Assembly: GCA_035700025.1 (NCBI GenBank)
Contig: DASSOY010000025.1
Location: 1-60,730 of the forward strand
DNA from: Bacillales bacterium
GTDB lineage: Bacteria > Bacillota > Bacilli > Bacillales > DASSOY01
Reading direction: 5' to 3'
DNA length: 60,730 bases
Below are positions 32,584 to 40,296 of the stretch, in pieces (position 1 is the first letter of the stretch; each line of letters begins with the position of its first letter). The notes beneath the pieces are model-generated. The model saw only the letters and a list, made by a program, of their open reading frames with translations, did not search any database and was not told where the DNA came from. A program made the position numbers and the translations under genes.

Positions 32584-33343
32584 CTGCTGCACCGGTATAA
32601 AAGTAAATCGCGTCACGAAGAAATTCCGCCGCTCCCGGCTTGATTTCGTCGTAATGTTTCTTGAACCGTTCATCGTCGACGTACATTTGCGCCAGCCCGG
32701 CATGCGCTTCTTTGCTGTAGCGGTCCCAATAGTACGTCAGCCATTGCCGGTGCAAGTCGGCTGCGCGCTGCGCAGCTTCGCCCGCAGGATCTCCCTCCGC
32801 CATCGCTTTCTTTAACGCTTCGCCCACTTCGTTTGCCAGCCGCGTCACGTTCTCGTAATCGTCTTGCGTCATGCCGCGAACTTTCGCATTCGCTTTTTCA
32901 ACCGTTGGGTTGCCGTATTTTTCGCGAATTTCCTTTCCGTACTTCTTCTCGTTGTCTTCGATCAGACGTTCCTTGAATCCCGCAAATTTTTCTTGATCGG
33001 TCATCTTTCTTCCTCCTTTCATCGCTTCGATCGTTTGCTCGACGTTGGCGATCAAATGATCTACATGCGTTCTTTTTTCGAGGAGCTGCTTGCGGTGATC
33101 TTGCAAAGCTTGTTCACGGTTAAAGGACGGGGCGGAAATGATGGATTTGATCGTTTCCAAGCTGACGCCGAGTTCGCGGTAAAACAAGATTTGCTGCAGC
33201 AAGTCGACTTCCTTCGGGCCGTAAATGCGGTAACCGGAAGTGTTGGTTCTCGCCGGTTTGAGCAATCCGATTTTATCGTAATACCGCAGTGTCCGCGCAC
33301 TCACCCCCGCGGTTCGCGCGAGTTTTTGAACCGTATATTCCAT
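32573..33343 (-). CDS. MerR family regulator with TipAS effector domain
   Basis: A 256-residue protein. Residues 1-70 form the MerR winged helix (YTVQKLARTAGVSARTLRYYDKIGLLKPARTNTSGYRIYGPKEVDLLQQILFYRELGVSL), then a coiled-coil dimerisation helix, then a TipAS ligand-binding domain (~110-253). TipAS-type regulators respond to peptide antibiotics or other hydrophobic ligands. ATG 33343 follows GAGGAGGTGAG. The promoter has the diagnostic 19-bp spacer with a palindrome (33366-33396), so it regulates itself. Confidence 0.88.
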   Translation of the reverse strand: MEYTVQKLARTAGVSARTLRYYDKIGLLKPARTNTSGYRIYGPKEVDLLQQILFYRELGVSLETIKSIISAPSFNREQALQDHRKQLLEKRTHVDHLIANVEQTIEAMKGGRKMTDQEKFAGFKERLIEDNEKKYGKEIREKYGNPTVEKANAKVRGMTQDDYENVTRLANEVGEALKKAMAEGDPAGEAAQRAADLHRQWLTYYWDRYSKEAHAGLAQMYVDDERFKKHYDEIKPGAAEFLRDAIYFYTGAAERG

Positions 33344-33365
33344 GGTCTCACCTCCTCGTACTTTC

Positions 33366-33396
33366 ACGATACACCTTGACGTAACGTCAAGGTCAA
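33366..33396 (-). promoter_or_regulatory. MerR-type promoter with 19-bp spacer and operator
   Basis: On the minus strand TTGACC (33396-33391), a 19-bp spacer and TATCGT (33371-33366). The spacer is filled by a perfect 21-bp palindrome, arms ACCTTGACGT/ACGTCAAGGT around one base (33373-33393). An over-long spacer that MerR proteins untwist on activation is the hallmark of the family. Confidence 0.85.
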
Positions 33397-33523
33397 CTCT
33401 TTTTTTGCAATCGATTGCAGAGCACCGTGCGTGTCACTTTAAGCACTTATTTTTCAAATTGCCGGGCGGAATACACGAGTGGATTAAGAAAGGTATACGA
33501 ACAAGCAGCAGAAACATAAAATA

Positions 33524-33545
33524 CCAAAGTGCAGGGGCACTTTGG
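33524..33545 (-). terminator. Terminator of the holin-like toxin transcript
   Basis: Stem CCAAAGTGC/GCACTTTGG with a 4-nt loop; on the minus strand TATTTTATG follows. Confidence 0.8.
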
Positions 33546-33551
33546 TTGAGG

Positions 33552-33691
33552 ATGCAGAATAAGTGTCAGCTTACGGTCTCCGCGAATTCAAAATGGTAGC
33601 GATCAATAACCCAAAGGTTATCATCAAGGTGAGAGATTCGTACGGAGTCAACGTGATCACCTCCCGGTAGGCGGGATCACTTATTCTGCAT
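33552..33691 (-). repeat. Inverted repeat pairing the two ends of the toxin mRNA
   Basis: A perfect 14-bp inverted repeat, ATGCAGAATAAGTG (33552-33565) and CACTTATTCTGCAT (33678-33691). On the transcript one arm begins at the predicted 5' end and the other lies 5 bases past the stop codon, so the mRNA can close on itself. Long-range 5'-3' pairing that hides the ribosome site is known in type I toxin mRNAs. Confidence 0.7.
33571..33651 (-). CDS. Putative holin-like toxin (Hol-Tox family)
   Basis: A 26-residue peptide, MTPYESLTLMITFGLLIATI plus LNSRRP, with one membrane helix and a basic tail, matching the pattern of the putative holin-like toxins common in Bacillales. It starts at TTG 33651, 6 bases after GGAGGTG. 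That ribosome site can also pair with an adjacent CGCCU (5-bp hairpin), which would limit translation. It has its own promoter and terminator. I did not find a convincing antisense RNA promoter on the other strand. Confidence 0.75.
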   Translation of the reverse strand: MTPYESLTLMITFGLLIATILNSRRP

Positions 33692-33697
33692 AAATTT

Positions 33698-33726
33698 CTA
33701 TTATCTGTTTTGCCAGTATACAACAA
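33698..33726 (-). promoter_or_regulatory. Promoter of the holin-like toxin
   Basis: On the minus strand TTGTTG (33726-33721), 17 bp, TAATAG (33703-33698). The start would fall near 33691, the first base of the 14-bp inverted repeat. Confidence 0.6.
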
Positions 33727-33844
33727 AACATTTGTCAAAGGGGCAGTTTTTCAAAAATTGGGAAAAAGGACACGCGGCGGATCGTCTCTTTCAGAACGAA
33801 AGCAGGGGTTCGGAGGGATGAAGTATGGCATGAGAGACAAGCGG

Positions 33845-33872
33845 GAACCGCTCAAATCGATTTGAGCGGTTC
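33845..33872. repeat. 28-bp perfect palindrome
   Basis: Arms GAACCGCTCAAATC/GATTTGAGCGGTTC with no spacer. No T-run follows on either strand. It lies downstream of the small membrane-protein genes and may be their terminator stem or a binding site. Nothing else was seen between 33727 and 33895. Confidence 0.6.
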
Positions 33873-33895
33873 TGTCATCGGCCGGCCGTTTCCTT

Positions 33896-34123
33896 CTAGG
33901 ATGGTTCTTGTTTGCGTTGATTTTTTCTGATTTTCCATGACACAAGCGCCGCCAAAAGGAGTTCAAGGACTACAACGAATCCGCCTCCAAATACAAGTCC
34001 AGTGAAGTATAGGAATTCGTTCGTGCTTCTCGCAAATAAAAACCAGCAACAAACGAGAATACTTCCAAGAATCAAATGAATTACAGAGACCTCAAATAAA
34101 ACTGATCCGTATTTGTGTTTCAA
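33896..34123 (-). CDS. Small two-helix membrane protein, unknown
   Basis: A 75-residue protein with two hydrophobic segments (VIHLILGSILVCCWFLF and FTGLVFGGGFVVVLELLLAAL) and a basic C-terminus (WKIRKNQRKQ). It begins at TTG 34123, 3 bases after the stop codon of the 27-residue gene, with no ribosome site of its own, so translation would depend on coupling. I do not recognise the family. Confidence 0.5.
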   Translation of the reverse strand: MKHKYGSVLFEVSVIHLILGSILVCCWFLFARSTNEFLYFTGLVFGGGFVVVLELLLAALVSWKIRKNQRKQEPS

Positions 34124-34126
34124 CTT

Positions 34127-34210
34127 TTATGAAGCATACTTATAACTTACATAGAATCCTGACAACAGCAATAGAAAATAAACAGAAACGAACAAATCGA
34201 CAGCTGTCAT
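34127..34210 (-). CDS. 27-residue single-helix membrane peptide
   Basis: The peptide MTAVDLFVSVYFLLLLSGFY plus VSYKYAS is one hydrophobic helix with a polar tail. ATG 34210 is 5 bases after GGAGGAG, a strong signal for so short a frame. It precedes and probably couples to the 75-residue membrane protein, and may be in the same transcript as the ROK repressor 66 bases upstream. Function unknown. Confidence 0.5.
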   Translation of the reverse strand: MTAVDLFVSVYFLLLLSGFYVSYKYAS

Positions 34211-34275
34211 CGCATCTCCTCCGATATATCGATCTTGGCGATCGCACCGAAATCCTCTTTACACCCCTTGCCGCG

Positions 34276-35499
34276 TTAGGCTGTTCGTCTCGCGGAAAAC
34301 AATTCGACGAGGATGAGAGTGGCGGCTCCGAGCGCTGTGGCTTGTTCACCAAGGTTGCTTTGGACGATGTCCGTCTTTTTGGCGGAATTCGTCAATGCCC
34401 GGGATTTCACCGTCTCTTTCACGGGATCGAGCACGAAATCTCCGGAACGGGAAACGCCGCCGCCTATGACGATTCGCGCCGGATCGACGGTATGGAGCAA
34501 GTTGGTGAGACCGATGCCGAGATATACGCCCGTTTCCCGTAAAATTTCTTTGCTCAATGCGTCTCCTTGTTTCGCGGCTTCATGGAGCTTTTCACCGTCG
34601 ATGTCCTGCAAACGTCCGCCGGTTAATTTCGTCAACAGGCTTTGCTCTCCGGCGGCAATGCGCTTCGCGGCCCGTTTGGCGATCACGGGACCGGCGGCAA
34701 GCGATTGCAAGCAGCCGTAATTGCCGCAGTCACATTGCGGCCCGTTGATGTCGATCGTCATGTGCCCGATTTCGCCGCCGATGAAGTGAGAGCCGTGAAA
34801 CAGTTTGCCATCGATGATGATACCCGCGCCGATGCCGCGCCCGACGTTGACACATACGAGCGAATCGGCGCCGTTTCCGCTGCCGAACCACGATTCGCCG
34901 AGCGCCATCGCCCGCGCATCATTTTCCACTTTTACGAGCATACGAAACTCTTTTTCCAAATAGTCTTTGATCGGGATGTCCCGCAATCGCAAATTCGGGG
35001 CGAATAGCGAGATTCCTTGTTTTACGTCGACCATGCCGTGCATGCCGACACCGATGCCGATCACGTTATGATTGCTTTTCCGTTTTTGCGGCAACAGGCG
35101 CAGCACGCTCATTTTCATCAGTTCCAACAACTCGGTGCTCGTGATGCCCTCTGTAAGATCTTCCTGGAACTGTTCAACGATGTTCCCGTTCAAATCGGTC
35201 ATCACGACTTTAATGTCTTTTGGGCCGACATCGATGCCGATTACGTGGAATTGTTCGGCGTTAATGACGAGCATCGTCGGTTTTCTCCCCCCGCGGGAAA
35301 CGCCTTGACTTTTTTCAATGACGATTTTCGATTCGAGCAGCTCTTTTACGATGTTGCTTACGGTCGGCGGGGTCAGTTTTGTTAATTTGGCGATGTCGGC
35401 GCGTGAAATCGAGCCTTTTTCGCGGATCGTGTTTAAAATAAGCGAGCGGTTGAGCGATTTCATCAACTGAAAGCTTCCCACGGTCGGTGATTGCGGCAT
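34276..35499 (-). CDS. ROK family transcriptional repressor (XylR/NagC type)
   Basis: A 407-residue repressor: N-terminal winged helix (NRSLILNTIREKGSISRADIAKLTKLTPPTVSNIVKELLESK) and a ROK sugar-kinase-like domain with the zinc motif CDCGNYGCLQS and glycine-rich VNVGRGIGAGIIIDGKLFHG. ATG 35499 follows AAAGGAGAG; the frame to 35535 lacks one. It is divergent from the GH43-gal genes and most likely represses them until a galactose- or arabinose-related sugar appears. Confidence 0.88.
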   Translation of the reverse strand: MPQSPTVGSFQLMKSLNRSLILNTIREKGSISRADIAKLTKLTPPTVSNIVKELLESKIVIEKSQGVSRGGRKPTMLVINAEQFHVIGIDVGPKDIKVVMTDLNGNIVEQFQEDLTEGITSTELLELMKMSVLRLLPQKRKSNHNVIGIGVGMHGMVDVKQGISLFAPNLRLRDIPIKDYLEKEFRMLVKVENDARAMALGESWFGSGNGADSLVCVNVGRGIGAGIIIDGKLFHGSHFIGGEIGHMTIDINGPQCDCGNYGCLQSLAAGPVIAKRAAKRIAAGEQSLLTKLTGGRLQDIDGEKLHEAAKQGDALSKEILRETGVYLGIGLTNLLHTVDPARIVIGGGVSRSGDFVLDPVKETVKSRALTNSAKKTDIVQSNLGEQATALGAATLILVELFSARRTA

Positions 35500-35522
35500 G
35501 GTCTGTCTCTCCTTTATTCTAT

Positions 35523-35542
35523 CGATTGTTGCCAATCAATCG
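35523..35542 (-). promoter_or_regulatory. Inverted repeat in the ROK gene leader
   Basis: CGATTG and CAATCG arms with an 8-bp spacer, about 20 bases downstream of the predicted ROK transcription start; a possible autorepression site. Confidence 0.35.
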
Positions 35543-35563
35543 TTTCAAACTACGGTTAACCTT

Positions 35564-35593
35564 ATTATACTGCCGGGGAACTTCCCATTGCAA
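35564..35593 (-). promoter_or_regulatory. ROK repressor promoter
   Basis: On the minus strand TTGCAA (35593-35588), 18 bp, TATAAT (35569-35564). The -35 hexamer is a palindrome and is shared with the divergent GH43 promoter. Confidence 0.7.
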
Positions 35594-35616
35594 AAATGCG
35601 TGAGAAACACTACAAT
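35588..35616 (+). promoter_or_regulatory. GH43-gal promoter
   Basis: TTGCAA (35588-35593), 17 bp, TACAAT (35611-35616). It shares the same six -35 bases with the divergent ROK promoter, so the two cannot be bound by polymerase at once. Confidence 0.7.
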
Positions 35617-35630
35617 GAAAGAAAATAAAA

Positions 35631-35642
35631 TTAATTAAGTAA
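35631..35642 (+). promoter_or_regulatory. Candidate sugar-repressor site
   Basis: TTAATTAAGTAA just downstream of the GH43 transcription start. A related palindrome occupies the same position at the second sugar importer promoter (41328-41354). Confidence 0.45.
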
Positions 35643-35653
35643 GAAAGGGAGCC

Positions 35654-36691
35654 ATGAACAAAAAATTATTGATCACCCTCTCTGTTGTTTTCGCAGCATT
35701 CGTTGGCGGTTTCATTGTTTATGAAAATATGGGAAACGCGGCAAAAACGCATTACGTGAACCCGGTTTTCGAACCGGTTCTTGCGGATCCGACCGTCGTG
35801 AGGGCGGATGATGGTTATTTCTACGCTTACGGCACGGAAGATGCGTGGGGAGAGAAAGTCGAATCGAAGTTGATTCCGATTGTCCGTTCGACGAACTTGA
35901 TCGATTGGGAATACGTTGGGGAAGCCTTTAAGAAAAAGCCCGACTGGAAACCGGCCGGCGGATTATGGGCACCGGACATCTCGCGGTTTAACGGTAAGTA
36001 TTATTTATACTATTCCTTCTCTTTATGGGGAGACCCGGATCCCGGGATTGGTGTAGCCACTTCGGAAAAGCCGGAAGGCCCGTTTCAAGATCACGGCAAA
36101 CTGTTTTTGAGCAGCGAAATCGGTGTCAACAACTCGATCGATCCGCAATTGTTCGTGACCGACGACGGAACGCCGTATTTGTTCTGGGGAAGTTTTCACG
36201 GCATCTACGGGGTCCAACTTTCAAAGGACGGATTCTCAACGGTCGGGAAGAAGTTTCAGATCGCGGGAGACACGTATGAAGGTGCCTTCCTTTTTAAGAA
36301 AAACGGTCATTTTTACTTTTTCGGTTCGCGCGGCTCTTGTTGCGAAGGGGCAGACAGCACTTATCACGTAGCGGTGGGACGGTCTGACTCGTTGAAAGGA
36401 CCGTATGTGGACAAAAACGGCGTGAAACTGACGGAATATGGAGGAACGGACGTATTAAAAGCGCGCGAAGACGGGAAATTCGTTGGTCCTGGCCACATAA
36501 CGGTCGTCACGGACGACGCCGGTCAGGATTGGATGCTTTACCATGCGATCGATAAAAAAGATCCGTTGTTGTGGAACGGGGCTACTCGACGTCCGTTAAT
36601 GCTCGACCGGATCATTTGGAAAGACGGGTGGCCGCTTATCAGAGGGAAGTCTCCAAGCGAGACGAAACAGGAAGGTCCCGTGATCCGTTAA
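35654..36691 (+). CDS. Glycoside hydrolase family 43, secreted or membrane-anchored
   Basis: A 345-residue five-bladed beta-propeller enzyme with an N-terminal hydrophobic signal or anchor (LLITLSVVFAAFVGGFIVY). Catalytic-type residues: Asp45 in LADPTVVR, an Asp in NNSIDPQLF (~163) and a Glu in DTYEGAFLF (~210). GH43 enzymes are mainly arabinanases, arabinofuranosidases, xylosidases or exo-galactanases. Its place at the head of a gal operon suggests side-chain or backbone cleavage of an arabinogalactan or galactan. The ribosome site is AAGAAAGGGAG. Confidence 0.82.
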   Translation: MNKKLLITLSVVFAAFVGGFIVYENMGNAAKTHYVNPVFEPVLADPTVVRADDGYFYAYGTEDAWGEKVESKLIPIVRSTNLIDWEYVGEAFKKKPDWKPAGGLWAPDISRFNGKYYLYYSFSLWGDPDPGIGVATSEKPEGPFQDHGKLFLSSEIGVNNSIDPQLFVTDDGTPYLFWGSFHGIYGVQLSKDGFSTVGKKFQIAGDTYEGAFLFKKNGHFYFFGSRGSCCEGADSTYHVAVGRSDSLKGPYVDKNGVKLTEYGGTDVLKAREDGKFVGPGHITVVTDDAGQDWMLYHAIDKKDPLLWNGATRRPLMLDRIIWKDGWPLIRGKSPSETKQEGPVIR

Positions 36692-36750
36692 ACAGGCGGT
36701 TGGAACGAAGGCAGATGGAGTGTGTCAACTAGATGGAGGAGGAGAAGCCA

Positions 36751-37731
36751 GTGGCTGAATTGCGATATAACCCTTTATTGAGAGATTGGACGATGGTATC
36801 GGCGAAAAGGCAGAAACGGCCGAATTTGCCAAAAACCGATTGTCCATTTTGTCCGGGATCAGGGAAAGTCCCGGATGATTATGACGTTTACATGTATCCG
36901 AACGATTTTCCGGTATTGAGTCCACAGGCTCCGCAGCCGGACCCGGTTGGAGGCGGTTTGTACGAGACGAGGAAAGCCGAAGGGAAATGCGAAGTCGTCT
37001 TGTACTCCCCGGACCACCGTGCGACAATTCCGGACTTAAGCCGGGAACATATGCGCAAGCTCGTCGGTCTCTGGGAAGAACGCTTCGTCGAATTGGCGAA
37101 AGTATCGTCACACAAATACGTCATGATTTTTGAAAATCGCGGCGAAGAAGTCGGGGTAACAATGCCTCACCCGCACGGACAAATCTATGCATATCCGTTC
37201 GTGCCGCTGAAAGTGAAGACGGAGCTTGATTCATGCAAGGCTTATTATAGCAATAACGGGCGAAACCTTTTTGATGACATGATCGCAGAAGAGAAACGAT
37301 TCGGTGAAAGGGTGATCGCTGAAAGCGAACATTTCATCGCGTTCATTCCGTTTTTTACCGATTATCCTTACGGTGTGTTTGTCGTCAGTAAAACGAATCA
37401 TACGAAAATCACACAGTTCAGCGAACAGGAGAAACAGGAATTAGCAGACATGCTGCAAGACATCGTCGGCGGTATGGACAACATTTACGACAAGCTGTTC
37501 CCTTATATGATGGTGATGCACCAAAGCCCGGTCAACGGGGAAAATGCGGATGCTTATTATCGTTTTCACATCGAATTCTATCCTCCGTTGCGGGAAAAGG
37601 ACAAAATCAAATATAATGCCTCTTCGGAGACGGGAGGCTGGGCTGCTGCGAATCCAACGAAGGTGGAGGACAATGCGGAAATTTTGCGCAATGCCATTTC
37701 ACGACATAAAGAAGGAGGCCGCCATGATTGA
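36751..37731 (+). CDS. galT: Galactose-1-phosphate uridylyltransferase
   Basis: A 326-residue Leloir-pathway enzyme exchanging UMP between UDP-glucose and galactose-1-phosphate. Zn ligands Cys31 and Cys34 (DCPFCPG) and the active-site HPHGQ (140-144, nucleophile His142) are present, and the second HxH-type block is YYRFHIEFYPP. I prefer GTG 36751, which has GGAGGAGGAG before it; ATG 36733 lies in that same purine run and would add 6 residues. Overlaps galK by 8 bases. Confidence 0.92.
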   Translation: MAELRYNPLLRDWTMVSAKRQKRPNLPKTDCPFCPGSGKVPDDYDVYMYPNDFPVLSPQAPQPDPVGGGLYETRKAEGKCEVVLYSPDHRATIPDLSREHMRKLVGLWEERFVELAKVSSHKYVMIFENRGEEVGVTMPHPHGQIYAYPFVPLKVKTELDSCKAYYSNNGRNLFDDMIAEEKRFGERVIAESEHFIAFIPFFTDYPYGVFVVSKTNHTKITQFSEQEKQELADMLQDIVGGMDNIYDKLFPYMMVMHQSPVNGENADAYYRFHIEFYPPLREKDKIKYNASSETGGWAAANPTKVEDNAEILRNAISRHKEGGRHD

Positions 37732-38902
37732 ACATGCACTCGCTCAATTTCAACATTATTTTCCGGGAAATAAAGACACCATTCGCGTCTTTTTTGCGCC
37801 TGGACGCGTCAATTTAATCGGCGAACATACGGACTACAACGGGGGCTGGGTGCTGCCTGCGGCGTTGACAATCGGCACGATTCTTGTCGTGCGGCCGCGG
37901 CGTGACGGTGAATTTCATCTTGTCAGCGAAAATTTTCCCGGCCGTCCAGTCCATTTCGATGTGGATCACTTAGACTTTGATCGGAACGATCCTTGGGGGA
38001 ATTATCCGAAGGGGATCATGAAGGAACTCATTGCGGAAGGCTTGAAGCTCGAAGGTGCCGATCTTTATTATAACGGAAATATACCGAACGGAGCGGGACT
38101 GTCCTCTTCAGCTTCGATCGGAATGGTGACTGCCTTAGCGTTGTCGGAACTTGCGGGACACAAGCTGCCGGTCGAGGAACTCGCCTTCATTTGCCAACGG
38201 ATGGAAAATGGTTTCATCGGCGTCAACACCGGGATCATGGACCAGTTTGCAGTCGGTTTCGGCCGCAAAGACCATGCGATATTCCTCAATTGCCGTACGT
38301 TGAAAAAGGAAGAGGTCCCACTCGACCTCGGCGATTATAAGATTGTCATAACGAACACGAACAAACGGCGCGGGCTTGCCGACTCGAAATACAATGAACG
38401 GAGAAGCGAGTGCGAAACCGGATTGACGGCCTTGCAACGAATCGAACCCGGGTTGAATACATTGAGTGATCTGTCAGTCGCGGATTTCGAACGATTGGAG
38501 AGCCGGATTGAAGACGAAACGGTGCGTCGCCGTGTGCGTCACGTCGTGAAGGAAAACGACAGGGTCGTTCGAGCAACACGGTTGCTGCAAAACAAAGATT
38601 TGCGCGGCTTCGGTGAACTGATGGAGCAGTCTCATGTGTCTTTGCGGGACGATTACGAAGTGACCGGGCGTGAATTGGATGTGTTGTTCGATGCACAGCG
38701 GCAGGCGGAAGGATGCATCGGTACGCGCATGACGGGCGCCGGTTTCGGCGGTTGTACCGTGAGTCTCGTCGCCGCGGATGAAATCGAATCGTTTAAAACG
38801 CGGGTAGCGGCGATTTATGAACGGGAAACGGGGCTTGAGCCGTCGTTTTACAGCTGCAAAGCCGGAGACGGTGTCAAAGAATTGAAAACGACGGTTGTCT
38901 AA
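37724..38902 (+). CDS. galK: Galactokinase
   Basis: A 392-residue GHMP kinase that phosphorylates galactose with ATP. Motif 1 APGRVNLIGEHTDYNGG (~27-43), motif 2 PNGAGLSSSASIGM (ATP loop) and motif 3 TGAGFGGCTVSL near the C-terminus are intact. ATG 37724 follows GAAGGAGG and lies within the last codons of galT; the longer open frame starting at 37544 overlaps galT and is not coding. Confidence 0.94.
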   Translation: MIEHALAQFQHYFPGNKDTIRVFFAPGRVNLIGEHTDYNGGWVLPAALTIGTILVVRPRRDGEFHLVSENFPGRPVHFDVDHLDFDRNDPWGNYPKGIMKELIAEGLKLEGADLYYNGNIPNGAGLSSSASIGMVTALALSELAGHKLPVEELAFICQRMENGFIGVNTGIMDQFAVGFGRKDHAIFLNCRTLKKEEVPLDLGDYKIVITNTNKRRGLADSKYNERRSECETGLTALQRIEPGLNTLSDLSVADFERLESRIEDETVRRRVRHVVKENDRVVRATRLLQNKDLRGFGELMEQSHVSLRDDYEVTGRELDVLFDAQRQAEGCIGTRMTGAGFGGCTVSLVAADEIESFKTRVAAIYERETGLEPSFYSCKAGDGVKELKTTVV

Positions 38903-38932
38903 AGCCTTGATCGGGAGATGAGGAGGAACGCC

Positions 38933-39979
38933 ATGGAAGTGTTTCAAAGAAAGTTTGGAGAAGTTGACGGAAAGAATGTAACGCTGTTTACGGTGAAAAA
39001 CGACAACGGGATGGAAGTGTCGTTCATCGATTACGGCTGCATTATTACGAAAATCGTCCAGCCTGATGCAAGCGGGAACTTGCAAAACGTCGTGCTCGGA
39101 TTCGACTCGATGGAAGAGTATTTGCAGTTTTCTCCGTATTTTGGGGCGGTAGTCGGCCGGGTTGCGGGAAGAATCCGGCGCGGCACGTTCGAATTGGACG
39201 GAAAACGGTTCACACTCGCGAAGAATGAAAATGAAAAAAATCACCTGCATGGCGGGAAAAAGGGTTTCAGCGACGTCGTTTGGGATGCCGAAATCGTCGA
39301 AAACGAAAAAGAAGCCGGCGCGATATTGCGTTATACGAGCGGTGACGGAGAAGAAGGCTACCCGGGCATGTTGGCATTGAAAGTGACGTATTTGCTGACC
39401 GATGCGAACGAGTGGGTGGTCACTTATGAAGGCAAGACAGACGAAGCGACATTGCTGAACATGACCAACCATACGTATTTCAATTTAAGCGGGGATTTGC
39501 AGCGGGACGTTTTGGACCATACGTTGAAGCTGCCGAGCGAGAAATTTTTGGAAATCGATGAAGAACTGCTTCCGACTGGAAGGGAACTCGATGTAGAAGG
39601 GACGGCATTTGATTTCCGGGAGGCACGTCCGCTTCGCAATGGCGCGAACTCTGCCCACCCGCAAAACAAGCTCGCCGGCGGCGGATTCGATCATCCGTTT
39701 ATGATCGAGACCCGGAAACCTATCGTTCTCACCGATGAAACGAGCGGCCGGCAATTGACGGTTACGACCGATCAACCTTGCGTCGTCGTCTATTCCGGCA
39801 ATCAACTCGACGATTCGTTTGACATCCGGGGAACGCGGGCCCGCAAACATCTCGGTGTTTGCCTAGAAACGCAAAAACCGCCTGACGCAATCCATCATCC
39901 TGAATGGTCGTCTGTGGTGCTGCGGGAAAACGAGACCTATCGGGCGAAGACGACGTTTTCTTTTTCGGTCGTCAAATGA
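38933..39979 (+). CDS. galM: Aldose 1-epimerase (mutarotase)
   Basis: A 348-residue galactose mutarotase-like protein that interconverts alpha and beta anomers to feed galactokinase. Conserved blocks include YGCIITKI, HLHGGKKGFSDVVW (catalytic-type His), TNHTYFNLSGD (second His) and GGFDHPFM; the final CLETQKPPDAIHHPEW contains the Glu base. ATG 38933 follows GAGGAGGAAC. It is the last gene of the GH43-galT-galK-galM unit. Confidence 0.93.
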   Translation: MEVFQRKFGEVDGKNVTLFTVKNDNGMEVSFIDYGCIITKIVQPDASGNLQNVVLGFDSMEEYLQFSPYFGAVVGRVAGRIRRGTFELDGKRFTLAKNENEKNHLHGGKKGFSDVVWDAEIVENEKEAGAILRYTSGDGEEGYPGMLALKVTYLLTDANEWVVTYEGKTDEATLLNMTNHTYFNLSGDLQRDVLDHTLKLPSEKFLEIDEELLPTGRELDVEGTAFDFREARPLRNGANSAHPQNKLAGGGFDHPFMIETRKPIVLTDETSGRQLTVTTDQPCVVVYSGNQLDDSFDIRGTRARKHLGVCLETQKPPDAIHHPEWSSVVLRENETYRAKTTFSFSVVK

Positions 39980-39983
39980 TAGC

Positions 39984-40029
39984 AAAGAGTGTCGTTGTGA
40001 GCCAAGTGCTCGGCGACACTCTTTTTTAC
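39984..40029 (+). terminator. Terminator of the gal operon
   Basis: An 11-bp stem AAAGAGTGTCG/CGACACTCTTT (39984-39994 with 40014-40024) with T-run TTTTTTA. The following 230 bases up to the ArsR promoter hold no recognisable feature. Confidence 0.85.
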
Positions 40030-40230
40030 GTCTTATCTTCTATTTTTACATGTCCTTTCATATAAATAAACATTCGCCGTCTACCATTGGCTTTTCATCA
40101 TGGCACGGACAACTGCGGCTTTTGTTCCTCTTTTTATAAAAAGACTAAGTCGAAAACACCAGACGTTATTCCACTCGCGCTCAATCGGGCAGAAAAAGAA
40201 CTCTCATCAGCCTTCTATATGGCTCTAGCA

Positions 40231-40280
40231 TTTCGACCAGCGTTCTTCTATGGTATATTTTAAGAAAAGTTGTAATAAAG
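40231..40280 (+). promoter_or_regulatory. Promoter and candidate operator of the ArsR-type regulator
   Basis: TTTCGA (40231-40236), 17 bp, TATATT (40254-40259). Over the start site lies TTTTAAGAAAAGTTGTAATA (40257-40276), nearly repeated over the -35 of the next operon (41265-41287), so this may be the regulator's own binding site. Confidence 0.4.
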
Positions 40281-40296
40281 GGATGAATGTAATTAG

